From an uncultured Methanofollis sp. (GTDB lineage: Archaea > Halobacteriota > Methanomicrobia > Methanomicrobiales > Methanofollaceae): a stretch of 40,550 nt of DNA. The notes below the pieces were generated by a model. It ran no database searches. It worked only from the letters and a program-made list of their open reading frames with translations, and was not told the origin of the DNA. Of this stretch, positions 8,287 to 15,640 are shown in pieces. How positions within the stretch are numbered: position 1 is the first letter of the stretch; the number at the start of each line of letters is the position of its first letter. Location of the stretch: positions 1 through 40,550 of the forward strand of contig NZ_CALFSA010000145.1 in assembly GCF_937919355.1 (NCBI RefSeq), given 5' to 3'. The position numbers and the translations under genes were made by a program.

Positions 8287-9131
8287 ACTCCTTTGAACTC
8301 CCGAAGATCCCCCTCGGCGATCTGGTCGAGGCCTTCGTCGAGTGGTTCGAGGTCACCTTTGCCGTCGCCCTGGACGGGATCAGCGAAGGTCTGGACTGGT
8401 TCATCGACGGGATGAGAACCCTCCTCCTTGTCCTGCCGACACCGGTCTTCATCGTCCTGGCGTCGGTGCTCATCTGGGTCGTCACGAAACGCGACACCAG
8501 ACTCGCCGCCTGCTCGGCGATCGGCCTCTTCCTCATCTGGGACCTGCACCTCTGGTCTCTGGCAATGGAGACCCTTGCACTGGTCCTGACCGCCACTCTC
8601 TTTGCGCTCATCATCGGGATACCGACAGGTATTCTCGCGGCGCGTTCAGGGACGGCACACAAACTGGTCAGGCCTGTCCTCGACTTCATGCAGACAATGC
8701 CGGCCTTCGTCTACCTCATCCCGGCGGTGGTCTTCTTCGGTCTCGGCAACGTGCCGGGCATGATCGCCACTGTCGTCTTTGCGATGCCGCCGGTGGTCAG
8801 GCTCACCGTCCTTGGCATCAGGCAGGTGCCCGTCGAACTGACAGAACTCGCCGACGCCTTCGGCACCACCGAGAGACAGAAACTGGTCAAGGTCCAGTTG
8901 CCTGTCGCCATGCCGACGATCATGGCCGGCATCAACCAGTGTATCATGATGGCCCTCTCGATGGTGGTGATCGCCGCCATGATCGGGGCGCAGGGCCTCG
9001 GGTACACCGTGCTGGAGGGCATCCAGCGCCTGGATATCGGCCTTGGCTTTGAGGGCGGCCTTGCAATCGTGATCATCGCGATCATCCTCGACCGGGTGAC
9101 CCAGAGCCTGGCGCCCGGACACAACGAATGA
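8283..9131 (+). CDS. proW: Glycine betaine/proline betaine ABC transporter permease
   Basis: This is the membrane-spanning component of the betaine importer, 282 residues. It begins with the ProW-like amphipathic segment (PKIPLGDLVEAFVEWF), followed by about six to seven hydrophobic segments. The EAA loop that contacts the ATPase appears as ELADAFGTTERQKLVKVQLP, and the family motif GIPTGILAARSG is at the start of the transport domain. The gene starts by ATGA overlap with the ATPase gene. A substrate-binding lipoprotein gene follows 25 bp downstream, so this is a complete ABC importer. Some methanogens import or make betaine-type solutes for osmotic balance; the exact ligand cannot be read from the permease. 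Confidence 0.92.
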   Translation: MNSFELPKIPLGDLVEAFVEWFEVTFAVALDGISEGLDWFIDGMRTLLLVLPTPVFIVLASVLIWVVTKRDTRLAACSAIGLFLIWDLHLWSLAMETLALVLTATLFALIIGIPTGILAARSGTAHKLVRPVLDFMQTMPAFVYLIPAVVFFGLGNVPGMIATVVFAMPPVVRLTVLGIRQVPVELTELADAFGTTERQKLVKVQLPVAMPTIMAGINQCIMMALSMVVIAAMIGAQGLGYTVLEGIQRLDIGLGFEGGLAIVIIAIILDRVTQSLAPGHNE

Positions 9132-9156
9132 CGAATAAAAAAATTCTTGATGAGAC

Positions 9157-10044
9157 ATGAAACAGAATAAAAAGTTTGGATTCATCCTCGCCGGCCTCAC
9201 CCTCCTGGCCGTCGCATTCGTCCTCTGCGCCGGGTGCACCGGGGACGGAGGAGCACAGTCGCCTGAACAGAAGTCGATCTCCATCGGTTACGTCCTCTGG
9301 GACTCAGAGATCGCAAGCACCAATGTGCTCAAGCAGGTCTTCGAGAAAGCAGGCTATGACGTCACCATAACCGCCGTCGACGCCGCACCCCTCTATCAGG
9401 CGGTCGCCAGCGGCGACGTGGACTGCACCGTCTCGGCCTGGCTCCCCAGGACACAGAAGGCCTACATGGACGAGTTCGGCGACAGCCTTGACCTTGTCGG
9501 CAAGAACCTCGAAGGTGCCAGGATAGGCCTCGTCGTCCCGACCTACGTGACCATCGACTCCATCGAGGAGATGAACGGCGTGAAGGAGAAGTTCGAAGGG
9601 GAGATCGTCGGCATCGACGCGGGTGCCGGGGTCATGAAGACGACAGACGAGGCGATCGAGGCATATGGTCTCGAGTACGATCTCATCTCCAGTTCAGGCG
9701 CCGGCATGACTGCAGCCCTGAAAAAGGCCGTCGGCAGGGAGGAATGGATCGTTGTCACCGGCTGGACCCCCCACTGGAAGTTCGCACGCTGGGACCTGAA
9801 GTACCTCGAAGACCCGAAGGGTGTCTATGGCGGTGACGAGTATATCGGCACGCTTGCCCGGACAGGACTTGCACAGGACGACCCCGAAGCGTACGCAATC
9901 CTGAAGCGTTTCCACTGGACGCCTGACGACATGGCATCGGTGATGCTCGACATCGAGGACGGCACGTCCCACGAGGACGCCGCAAAGAAGTGGATCGACG
10001 CCCATCCCGACCAGGTCAATGCCTGGCTCGGCAGCAAGGCATAA
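9157..10044 (+). CDS. proX: Glycine betaine-type substrate-binding lipoprotein, copy 1
   Basis: This is an extracytoplasmic binding protein of the OpuAC/ProX family, 295 residues. The signal peptide ends in a lipobox (VLCAGC, Cys at about 24) followed by a Gly/Asp/Gln linker. The mature part starts ISIGYVLWDSEIASTNV, and Trp residues in YVLWDSE, SAWLPRTQ and TGWTPHWKFARW supply the aromatic cage usual for quaternary-amine ligands. It is the third gene of the importer operon. A paralogue follows at 10284; the two are almost identical over the first ~60 mature residues and around the TPHWKFARWDLK segment, but clearly diverged between. The ligand may be betaine, choline or a related compound. 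Confidence 0.9.
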   Translation: MKQNKKFGFILAGLTLLAVAFVLCAGCTGDGGAQSPEQKSISIGYVLWDSEIASTNVLKQVFEKAGYDVTITAVDAAPLYQAVASGDVDCTVSAWLPRTQKAYMDEFGDSLDLVGKNLEGARIGLVVPTYVTIDSIEEMNGVKEKFEGEIVGIDAGAGVMKTTDEAIEAYGLEYDLISSSGAGMTAALKKAVGREEWIVVTGWTPHWKFARWDLKYLEDPKGVYGGDEYIGTLARTGLAQDDPEAYAILKRFHWTPDDMASVMLDIEDGTSHEDAAKKWIDAHPDQVNAWLGSKA

Positions 10045-10283
10045 TAAGAGATACATCCATTCTATTTTTTGGGTAAAAGTCCGGGTCATCGCCGTACTCT
10101 GTCAACCTTTGTCTGAAAGAACGACATCGGACACAATAGCCAGCATCCAGCATCTTTCTTGTTGAAACGCCAGAGGGTAACCGGATCAAGAGTGCGGCCA
10201 CCGTTCCGCACTCCCGGTCAGACCCGGGACTTTAGCCTGGACATTACTGCACGAGAGAGATCCTGCAGTTGTGTGTGATTAGA
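10045..10283 (+). other. Intergenic leader with two adjacent hairpins between the two binding-protein genes
   Basis: These 239 bp lack a supported gene. At 10190-10213 a perfect 8-bp stem, GAGTGCGG-N8-CCGCACTC, is followed at once by CCCGG-N6-CCGGG (10213-10228). The two share a base and may be alternative folds. The direct repeat CAGCATCCAGCATC occurs near 10141-10154. A minus-strand 61-codon frame (10016-10201) crosses the region but lacks a ribosome binding site and overlaps the end of copy 1. The structure could be a terminator, an RNA processing site or a control element adjusting the level of copy 2. Confidence 0.4.
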
Positions 10284-11171
10284 ATGGAAAACATCAAAAA
10301 TCTTGTATATCTCTGTATTGGTTTCCTTGTCGTTGCATCCGTCCTCGTTGCCGGGTGCACCGGGGACGGAGGCACACAGTCACCTGAACAGAAGTCGATC
10401 TCCATCGGCTATGTCCTCTGGGACTCGGAGATCGCAAGCACCAACGTGATCAAGCAGGTCTTCGAGAAAGCGGGGTATGACGTCGCCATCACCGCCGTCG
10501 ACACCGCCCCTCTCTTTGAAGGACTGGCACAGGGAAGTGTCGACTGCTCGGTCTCGGGTTGGCTCCCGGTGACGCAGAAGGTGTACTGGGAGAAGTATCA
10601 GGACCGGATCGACCTGGTCGGTAAAAACCTTGAGGGCGGGGCTCTCATCGGCCTTGTCGTCCCGGCGTATGTGACCATCGACGCGGTGGACGATCTCAAT
10701 GACCCGGTTGTCAAAGAAAAGTTCGGCGGGAAGATCTACGGGATCGATCCCGGTTCGGGGACCATGCATACGGCCGAGAAACTGATCGAAGAATATGGTC
10801 TGGACTATGAACTGGTTCCCAGTTCCAATGCCGGGATGGTCAGTGTCCTGAAGAGAGGGATAGACCGCAACGAGTGGGTCGTGGTCGTCGGGTGGACTCC
10901 GCACTGGAAGTTCGCACGCTGGGACCTGAAGTTCCTGGACGAACCCCTGGACGTCTTCGGGAAGAATGAATATATCGCCACGTATGCGCGTCAGGGCCTG
11001 GCTGAAGACGATCCCGGGGCCTATGGGATCCTGAAACGTTTTCACTGGACGTCTGAGGATATGAACAGCGTGATGCTTGACATCGAAGACGGCATGGACC
11101 CTGAAGATGCGGCGGCAAAATGGATCGACGCCCACCCCGACCAGGTCAATGCATGGCTCGGGAAGGCATAA
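10284..11171 (+). CDS. proX: Glycine betaine-type substrate-binding lipoprotein, copy 2
   Basis: This is the second OpuAC/ProX-family binding protein, about 295 residues. The signal peptide (VYLCIGFLVVASVLVAGC) ends in a lipobox, and the same mature start ISIGYVLWDSEIAS follows. The aromatic ligand residues are conserved (VLWDSE, SGWLPVTQ, VGWTPHWKFARW). The loop after LVGKNLEGG is one residue longer than in copy 1, and the pocket-proximal segment differs (AQGSVDCSVSG against ASGDVDCTVSA). The two proteins may therefore have different ligands or affinities while sharing one permease. The ATG at 10284 is preferred to the upstream in-frame ATG at 10269. It is separated from copy 1 by a 239-bp structured leader, suggesting separate regulation. 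Confidence 0.9.
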   Translation: MENIKNLVYLCIGFLVVASVLVAGCTGDGGTQSPEQKSISIGYVLWDSEIASTNVIKQVFEKAGYDVAITAVDTAPLFEGLAQGSVDCSVSGWLPVTQKVYWEKYQDRIDLVGKNLEGGALIGLVVPAYVTIDAVDDLNDPVVKEKFGGKIYGIDPGSGTMHTAEKLIEEYGLDYELVPSSNAGMVSVLKRGIDRNEWVVVVGWTPHWKFARWDLKFLDEPLDVFGKNEYIATYARQGLAEDDPGAYGILKRFHWTSEDMNSVMLDIEDGMDPEDAAAKWIDAHPDQVNAWLGKA

Positions 11172-11196
11172 TACTCCAGAGCCCCTCTTTTTTCTG

Positions 11197-11652
11197 ATGA
11201 AGGTCAGGGTCATCGCCTGCGGCAACCCCTATATGGGCAATGACGGCGTCGGCCACGCCGTGATGGAAGCGCTCTCCGCACAATATCCGGGACTCGACAT
11301 CGTCGACGGGGGACTCGGCGGCTTCGGGCTCATCCCTCTTATGGAAGACTGCGACCGCGTTGTCATCGTCGACGCGATGACCGGCATGGGCACGCCCGGC
11401 GAGGTGCGGGTCTTCCACGAGGTCCCGCCGTCCACGGTCTTCCCGATGTCCCTCCACGACTTCGGGATCGCCGAGACGCTCGCCCTCGCCCGTGAAGTGG
11501 GGGTCACGGCCGAAGTCGTCATCGTCGGAGTCGAGGGCGGCGAGATCGAGGCCTTCTCCGACGAGATGACCCCGGAGGTGCAGGCCGCGGTCCCGGCCGC
11601 CTGCGACGCGGTGATACGGGCGGTGCGGGAAGGGGATATGGGCGGAGAGTGA
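11197..11652 (+). CDS. Hydrogenase maturation protease (HycI/HyaD/FrhD family)
   Basis: Such endopeptidases clip the C-terminus of the large subunit of a [NiFe]-hydrogenase after nickel insertion. In methanogens the candidates are the F420-reducing (Frh), membrane-bound (Ech/Eha) or Mvh enzymes. The 151-residue protein starts MKVRVIACGNPYMGNDGVG, the family signature, with the first metal-ligand acid in NDGVG. A second acid is in VIVDAMTGMG and the His ligand in SLHDFGIAE. The start at 11197 gives a normal family length; an in-frame extension to 11077 overlaps proX copy 2 and is unlikely. No Shine-Dalgarno is apparent. No hydrogenase subunit gene lies in the window, so its partner is unknown. 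Confidence 0.85.
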   Translation: MKVRVIACGNPYMGNDGVGHAVMEALSAQYPGLDIVDGGLGGFGLIPLMEDCDRVVIVDAMTGMGTPGEVRVFHEVPPSTVFPMSLHDFGIAETLALAREVGVTAEVVIVGVEGGEIEAFSDEMTPEVQAAVPAACDAVIRAVREGDMGGE

Positions 11653-11813
11653 ATCGTATCCCGGATAGGATTCCCCGGCACCGATCCACACCCTATCCTG
11701 TCTTGCAGTGGCGGTGGCGGCGGTCGGGATTCAATGAGTCCTTCACCCCGGGCCAGCACCGCTCCTATACCTCGAGTCATCCCTTGAGAACCAGAAATAG
11801 AGAAAAAAAGTTT
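11653..11813. other. Intergenic region, no gene seen
   Basis: These 161 bp separate the plus-strand protease gene from the minus-strand DUF169 gene. The sequence contains GATAGGA and CCTATCC patches facing each other around 11667-11700, which could form a weak hairpin. An A-run at about 11805-11812 would read as oligo-T on the minus strand, a plausible termination signal for the DUF169 gene. Nothing else is recognisable. Confidence 0.4.
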
Positions 11814-12524
11814 TCAGATCGATCCCGGTGCGCCGGTGACGACCGGGAGCGCCGCGACGATCTCGGGGAGCACCTCGACCGGAATGCCCATGACCATCTC
11901 ACCGTCGGCAATGCCGGAGAACTTCCGCGACCCGTCGCAGCCCAGGGAGAAGTTCACCTTCCCGTTGAGATAGGTCTGGGCGGTCGTGTCGGCGCAGACC
12001 GACTGGATGCCGGCGAAGTTGGCATCGACCCTGCCGCCGAGTTTGTAGAGGACGCTCTGCGCCAGTTTGAGCATCGCCCGCGGCTCTGCAACGATGAGCA
12101 CGACCGTCGGCGTGAAGGGCGTCTTTTCGAGCGGTGCGTACATCGTCGCGTAGGTCTGTCCGGACTCCACGTGCGGGATGCGGTCGATCGTCCGCTTGCA
12201 TGCCGCCCAGGTGTCGAACTTGCCGAGTTTGAAGTAAAACTCACCCGACTTCAGACTCGGCGTGATCGCCTTCAGGCCGAGGGCCCAGGCCCCGCCCTGG
12301 CAGGCGTGCTTCTCCGCGGTGGCGTAGAAGGCCCTCCCATCAGCCCTGGCCATGCTGACCATCTGGCAGTGGCGGGTGGACTCAGGGAGTGCCTCCATCC
12401 CGACGGGGACCTGTTCCTTCGACTGCACGAAGCCGACGGCCACCGGCGAACCCGAGAGGTTGAGATATTTCTTCAGGGCCTCGGCAGCAGCCGCATAATC
12501 AATCTTCGTCCGTATGTCACTCAT
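11814..12524 (-). CDS. DUF169 family protein
   Basis: This is a cytoplasmic protein of 236 residues from the DUF169 family, common in methanogens and anaerobes and without assigned function. Visible features are SGSPVAVGFV near the start, a set of conserved Cys (HCQMVSMA, KHACQGGAWALGL, WAACKR, SVCADTTAQ, NFSLGCDGSRK) and MVMGIPVEVLPEIV at the end. The Cys pattern suggests metal or redox binding; that is inference. The ATG is preceded by GGAGGA in the leader. The promoter region upstream is unusual: a 6-bp inverted repeat encloses the presumed TATA box (12558-12578), suggesting a dedicated repressor. It stands alone between the hydrogenase protease and nadK. Confidence 0.82.
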   Translation of the reverse strand: MSDIRTKIDYAAAAEALKKYLNLSGSPVAVGFVQSKEQVPVGMEALPESTRHCQMVSMARADGRAFYATAEKHACQGGAWALGLKAITPSLKSGEFYFKLGKFDTWAACKRTIDRIPHVESGQTYATMYAPLEKTPFTPTVVLIVAEPRAMLKLAQSVLYKLGGRVDANFAGIQSVCADTTAQTYLNGKVNFSLGCDGSRKFSGIADGEMVMGIPVEVLPEIVAALPVVTGAPGSI

Positions 12525-12557
12525 TTTTGTTCCTCCTGTAGTCTACTCCTCTCCCCC

Positions 12558-12578
12558 ATGCACGATAAAAATGTGCAT
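12558..12578 (-). promoter_or_regulatory. Palindromic operator enclosing the presumed TATA box of the DUF169 gene
   Basis: The perfect inverted repeat ATGCAC-N9-GTGCAT has a spacer, GATAAAAAT (ATTTTTATC on the minus strand), that looks like a TATA box. Its centre at 12568 is 44 bp upstream of the DUF169 ATG. A start about 27 bp downstream, near 12541, would leave a short leader containing the GGAGGA ribosome binding site. A repressor binding the palindrome would block TBP. This is inference from sequence arrangement. Confidence 0.5.
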
Positions 12579-12600
12579 TTCAGCATATATGTGACGACGA

Positions 12601-13419
12601 TTATAAATTGCGGAGTTTCTCGCGCACCTTCAGGAAGAAGTTCTTCCCGGCATCGATGAAGATTGCCGACGCATCGGCCCTCTTCACCGCAATGTCGACG
12701 CCGTCCAGGAGGGTCGTGCTCCCCCTGCCGTCGAAGACGAGCTGGGCCGGTTTGTCGCTCTCAAGCCTGATCTTCAGATCCCTGCTGCTCTCGATGAAGT
12801 GGGGCCGTGAGGAGAGCATGTAGGGGGCGAGAGGGACGAGGAGGAAGCCGTCGAACTTCGGGTCGACGATGGGCCCGCCGCCGCTCATTGCGTAGGCCGT
12901 CGAACCGGTCGGCGTGGCAATGACCAGGCCGTCGGCCCTGAACTCCTCGACCTCGATGCCGTCGATGATGATGGTGAACCGCAGCATCTTTGCAGGGCGT
13001 TCGGTGACGATCACCGCCTCGTTGAGGGCCTCGCCGAGGTGTTCGCCCCCGGCGTTGAGAGAGATGCGCATGCGCATCTCAAGTCTCATCTTCCTCTGCA
13101 GGTCCCTGAAGAATGCAGGCGCCTCGGCGGCTTCGAGGTCGGCGAGGAACCCCACATGCCCTTTATTGATCCCGATGATCGGGATCTGCCTCTTCATCCT
13201 CCTGACGGCAAGGAGGACAGTGCCGTCTCCGCCGATGGCGACGACGATGTCGGCGTCGGTCTCGTCGAGCCACTCCCCTTCTCCGGCCCGACCGAGGGCG
13301 ATGGCCGTGCTCCCTTCCAGGGCCACATGGTAGCCGTACGAGAGGAGGAGCCTCTCCATCTCCGTGGTATAGGCAAGCACTTCGGGTATGTCGATACGGG
13401 ATATAAGGATGGCCTTCAC
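12601..13419 (-). CDS. nadK: NAD kinase
   Basis: It phosphorylates NAD to NADP, here about 272 residues. The diagnostic GGDGT motif appears in DIVVAIGGDGTVLLAV, and the second conserved block in GLVIATPTGSTAYAMSGGGP; the usual NEAVI segment follows HLGEALNEAVIVTE. The start is a GTG at 13419 (VKAILISRIDIPEV) with GAGGT eight bases upstream, inside the end of the preceding phosphatase gene. The longer open frame to 13482 would run antiparallel to nothing useful and lacks family similarity. The upstream neighbour is an inositol-monophosphatase-family gene five bases away. In Methanocaldococcus the two activities are fused in one NADP phosphatase/NAD kinase polypeptide, so the pair probably balances NAD and NADP. 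Confidence 0.93.
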   Translation of the reverse strand: MKAILISRIDIPEVLAYTTEMERLLLSYGYHVALEGSTAIALGRAGEGEWLDETDADIVVAIGGDGTVLLAVRRMKRQIPIIGINKGHVGFLADLEAAEAPAFFRDLQRKMRLEMRMRISLNAGGEHLGEALNEAVIVTERPAKMLRFTIIIDGIEVEEFRADGLVIATPTGSTAYAMSGGGPIVDPKFDGFLLVPLAPYMLSSRPHFIESSRDLKIRLESDKPAQLVFDGRGSTTLLDGVDIAVKRADASAIFIDAGKNFFLKVREKLRNL

Positions 13420-13424
13420 GTCTG

Positions 13425-14201
13425 TTACCTCAGGTATTCGATGATCTTGTTGTGGAGGACGCCGTTCGTGGCCACAAGGCACCTGCCCATACTCACCTCG
13501 TCGGGGAAAGCGGCAGAGTCGCCTTCAAGCCCGGTCACCGTTCCCCCGGCCTCCTCACAGAGGACGATCCCCGCGGCGGCGTCGGTGATACGGAGGGTGT
13601 TCCTGACGTCCACGAAACCGTCGAGCCTGCCGGCGGCGACATAGGCGAGTTCGAGGGACGAGGCGCCGAGCAACCGCCACCGCCGCACCTTCTGCCCGAG
13701 CCTGAGCACCGAGGAGGGGTCGAACTTCCGCCCGTAGACCGAGAGGGCGCTGTCCTCCAGCAGGGACGTCTTCGAGACATGGATGGGTGTCCCGTCGAGG
13801 AAGGCCCCTTTCCCCCTCTCCGCCGTGAAAGTCTCGCGAGTGCAGAGGTCCCTGATAAATCCCTCTTTCAGGACACCGTCCTCGCCGTAGGCAATGGAGA
13901 TGGTGTAGAAAGGGATGCCGTGGACTGCATTGTAGGTGCCGTCGATGGGGTCGAGGTAGACCGTACCCTTCTCCCCGCCGACGTCGACGCACCCGGCCTC
14001 CTCGGAGATGAGGCGGCGGCAGAAGGGATTGTCCTTGAGAGCGGCGATAACGCACTCCTCCGCAGCCTGATCTATCAGTTCAGTCGGGGTGCCGTCTGCG
14101 CCCATCTGGATATACCTTCCGCCCTCGGGCCTGCCGGCCAGATCGCGGGTGGCATCCTCGACTATCCCGGCCAGATTTTCGCACCACCTAATGAAGTCCA
14201 T
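13425..14201 (-). CDS. suhB: Inositol monophosphatase/fructose-1,6-bisphosphatase family phosphatase (possible NADP phosphatase)
   Basis: This is a magnesium-dependent, lithium-sensitive-type phosphatase of 258 residues. Metal ligands are visible in LISEEAG (Glu), VYLDPIDGTYNAVHG (Asp, Asp) and ITDAAAGIVLCEEAGG (Asp). Archaeal members act on inositol phosphate, fructose 1,6-bisphosphate and, in some species, NADP. The gene ends five bases before the GTG start of nadK. Because the same two domains are fused in Methanocaldococcus MJ0917, NADP phosphatase activity is a reasonable suggestion; fructose bisphosphatase for gluconeogenesis is the alternative. It is divergent from aIF5A, with about 67 bp between starts that includes the AT-rich GTATTTATC near 14219-14227. 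Confidence 0.88.
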   Translation of the reverse strand: MDFIRWCENLAGIVEDATRDLAGRPEGGRYIQMGADGTPTELIDQAAEECVIAALKDNPFCRRLISEEAGCVDVGGEKGTVYLDPIDGTYNAVHGIPFYTISIAYGEDGVLKEGFIRDLCTRETFTAERGKGAFLDGTPIHVSKTSLLEDSALSVYGRKFDPSSVLRLGQKVRRWRLLGASSLELAYVAAGRLDGFVDVRNTLRITDAAAGIVLCEEAGGTVTGLEGDSAAFPDEVSMGRCLVATNGVLHNKIIEYLR

Positions 14202-14268
14202 GCAAACTCACGTGCGTTGTATTTATCTATGGCCGTCATGATAAATTACTACTGCGAGCGTGAACTCG

Positions 14269-14649
14269 ATGAAGGAACAGACTGAAACTGGTAAGTTAAA
14301 GGAAGGCCGCTATGTTGTGGTCGATGATGAGCCCTGCAAGATCCTCGGGATTGCCACCTCAAAGCCCGGCAAGCACGGCGCGGCCAAGGCCCGTATCGAT
14401 GTCGTCGGTATCTTTGACGGCCAGAAGCGCTCGATCGTCCAGCCGGTCTCGGCAAAGGTGTATGTGCCTGTTGTCGAGCGGAAGGTCGGACAGGTGATCT
14501 CCGTCACGGGCACCACTGTCCAGTTGATGGACGTGAAGGACTTCTCCATGTTCGAGATCGAGGTCCCCGAGGACAAGGTCGCCGGGATGGAAGCCGGGAA
14601 GGAAGTCCCGTACATCGAGGCACTCGGGAAGAAGAAGCTGGACCTCTGA
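14269..14649 (+). CDS. Translation initiation factor aIF5A
   Basis: It promotes peptide bond formation at poorly reacting sequences such as polyproline and assists termination. The 126-residue protein has the SH3-like N-terminal domain (GRYVVVDDEPCKILGI), the hypusine loop SKPGKHGAAKA with the modifiable Lys35, and the C-terminal OB fold ending in EALGKKKLDL. The ATG at 14269 (MKEQTETGKL) gives the usual length; an in-frame ATG nine bases upstream is less likely. Agmatinase follows after 44 bp, which makes sense because hypusine is built from a polyamine precursor derived from agmatine. Confidence 0.95.
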   Translation: MKEQTETGKLKEGRYVVVDDEPCKILGIATSKPGKHGAAKARIDVVGIFDGQKRSIVQPVSAKVYVPVVERKVGQVISVTGTTVQLMDVKDFSMFEIEVPEDKVAGMEAGKEVPYIEALGKKKLDL

Positions 14650-14693
14650 GCACCTCGGCCGTCGGGCCGGAGTGGTGCTCAGGAGGAGCATGC

Positions 14694-15560
14694 ATGGAAG
14701 TCTTCCTCAATACTCTTTTTGCCGACGCCGAAGCGGAGTATACCGACGCCGGTTATGTGATATTCGGGGCGCCGTATGACGGTACATCCTCATACCGGGC
14801 AGGGTCCCGCGACGCACCCGGCGCAATAAGGGCCATCTCGTACAACTTCGAGACCTATATCCCTGTGCCGGGCGTCGACCTTGTGGACGTCCCTGTCTGC
14901 GACCTCGGCGACCTTGAGGTGCTCTCTCTCCCTGACCTCGTCGTGGATCAGGTGAGGGAGACGGCCGCCATGATCGTGCAGGACGGCAAGGTGCCGATAC
15001 TGATCGGCGGCGAGCACACGGTGACGCCGGGTGCGGTCGAGGCTGTGAAGCCCGCATGCTATGTCGTCTGCGACGCCCACCTCGACCTCAGGGACGAGTT
15101 CGGCGGGACGAAGTGGAACCATGCCTGCGCAACGCGGCGGGTGATGGACCTCGGTGTGGAGGACATCTTCATCATCGGGGCACGGAGCGGGCCTGCGGAA
15201 GAGTTCGAGCTCGTCGGGGAGTCAGAGAGGCTCCATATGTATACGGCCGACGATGTCGCGGAGCGGGGCATTGCGGCAGTGATCGCCGAGATCAAGGAGA
15301 TCATCGGCGACCGGAGCCTGTACCTCTCCATCGACGCGGATGCGGTCGACTGCTGTCTCACTCCAGGTCTCGGGACGCCCGAACCTTTCGGGATCACGCC
15401 CCGCGACCTCAGGAGCGTGGTGCGGGCCTTTGCGGCGCGGGCGTCGGGCTTCGACTATGTCGAGGTCTGCCCGATCGACGCGGGCCAGACCGCGGCGGTG
15501 GCGGCAAAACTGATCAGGGAGTTCATCGCCTGGCACGAGGCCGGGACTGAGGGGCTCTGA
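14694..15560 (+). CDS. speB: Agmatinase
   Basis: It hydrolyses agmatine to putrescine and urea, the ureohydrolase route to polyamines in archaea. The 288-residue protein carries the manganese-binding motifs of the family: IGGEHTVTPG, CDAHLDLRDE with NHACATRR nearby, and LSIDADAVD. The usual DPxxAPGxGTPxPGG block is altered to DCCLTPGLGTPEPFGI, so substrate specificity could be shifted within the ureohydrolases. Gene order aIF5A-speB links polyamine supply to hypusination; in Haloferax an agmatinase-like enzyme was shown to be needed for hypusine formation. Its stop codon lies inside a terminator-like hairpin (15550-15574). Confidence 0.92.
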   Translation: MEVFLNTLFADAEAEYTDAGYVIFGAPYDGTSSYRAGSRDAPGAIRAISYNFETYIPVPGVDLVDVPVCDLGDLEVLSLPDLVVDQVRETAAMIVQDGKVPILIGGEHTVTPGAVEAVKPACYVVCDAHLDLRDEFGGTKWNHACATRRVMDLGVEDIFIIGARSGPAEEFELVGESERLHMYTADDVAERGIAAVIAEIKEIIGDRSLYLSIDADAVDCCLTPGLGTPEPFGITPRDLRSVVRAFAARASGFDYVEVCPIDAGQTAAVAAKLIREFIAWHEAGTEGL

Positions 15561-15574
15561 GGCCCCTCTTTTTT
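15550..15574 (+). terminator. Hairpin plus oligo-T terminator overlapping the speB stop codon
   Basis: AGGGGC (15550-15555) pairs with GCCCCT (15562-15567) across a six-base loop that contains the speB stop codon, and CTTTTTT follows directly. This has the form of an intrinsic terminator. Archaea mainly need oligo-T, but the hairpin is well formed. Confidence 0.6.
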
Positions 15575-15640
15575 ATCTTTCTTCTTCACTTCTCAGAGAT
15601 CGGTGCTCTTCTCCAGGTTTTCAGCAAAGACTGAAGAGCA

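Noticed and set aside
10016..10201. A 61-codon minus-strand frame with a CxxC motif between the two binding-protein genes
   Set aside because: It starts at a GTG inside a hairpin, has no ribosome binding site and overlaps the end of copy 1; a zinc-ribbon-like reading is not supported beyond one CxxC.
10190..10228. Possible tRNA or riboswitch
   Set aside because: Two stems are present but no cloverleaf, T-loop sequence or known riboswitch core could be found on either strand.
11649..12659. A 336-codon plus-strand frame
   Set aside because: Antisense to the DUF169 gene, which has family motifs and a ribosome binding site.
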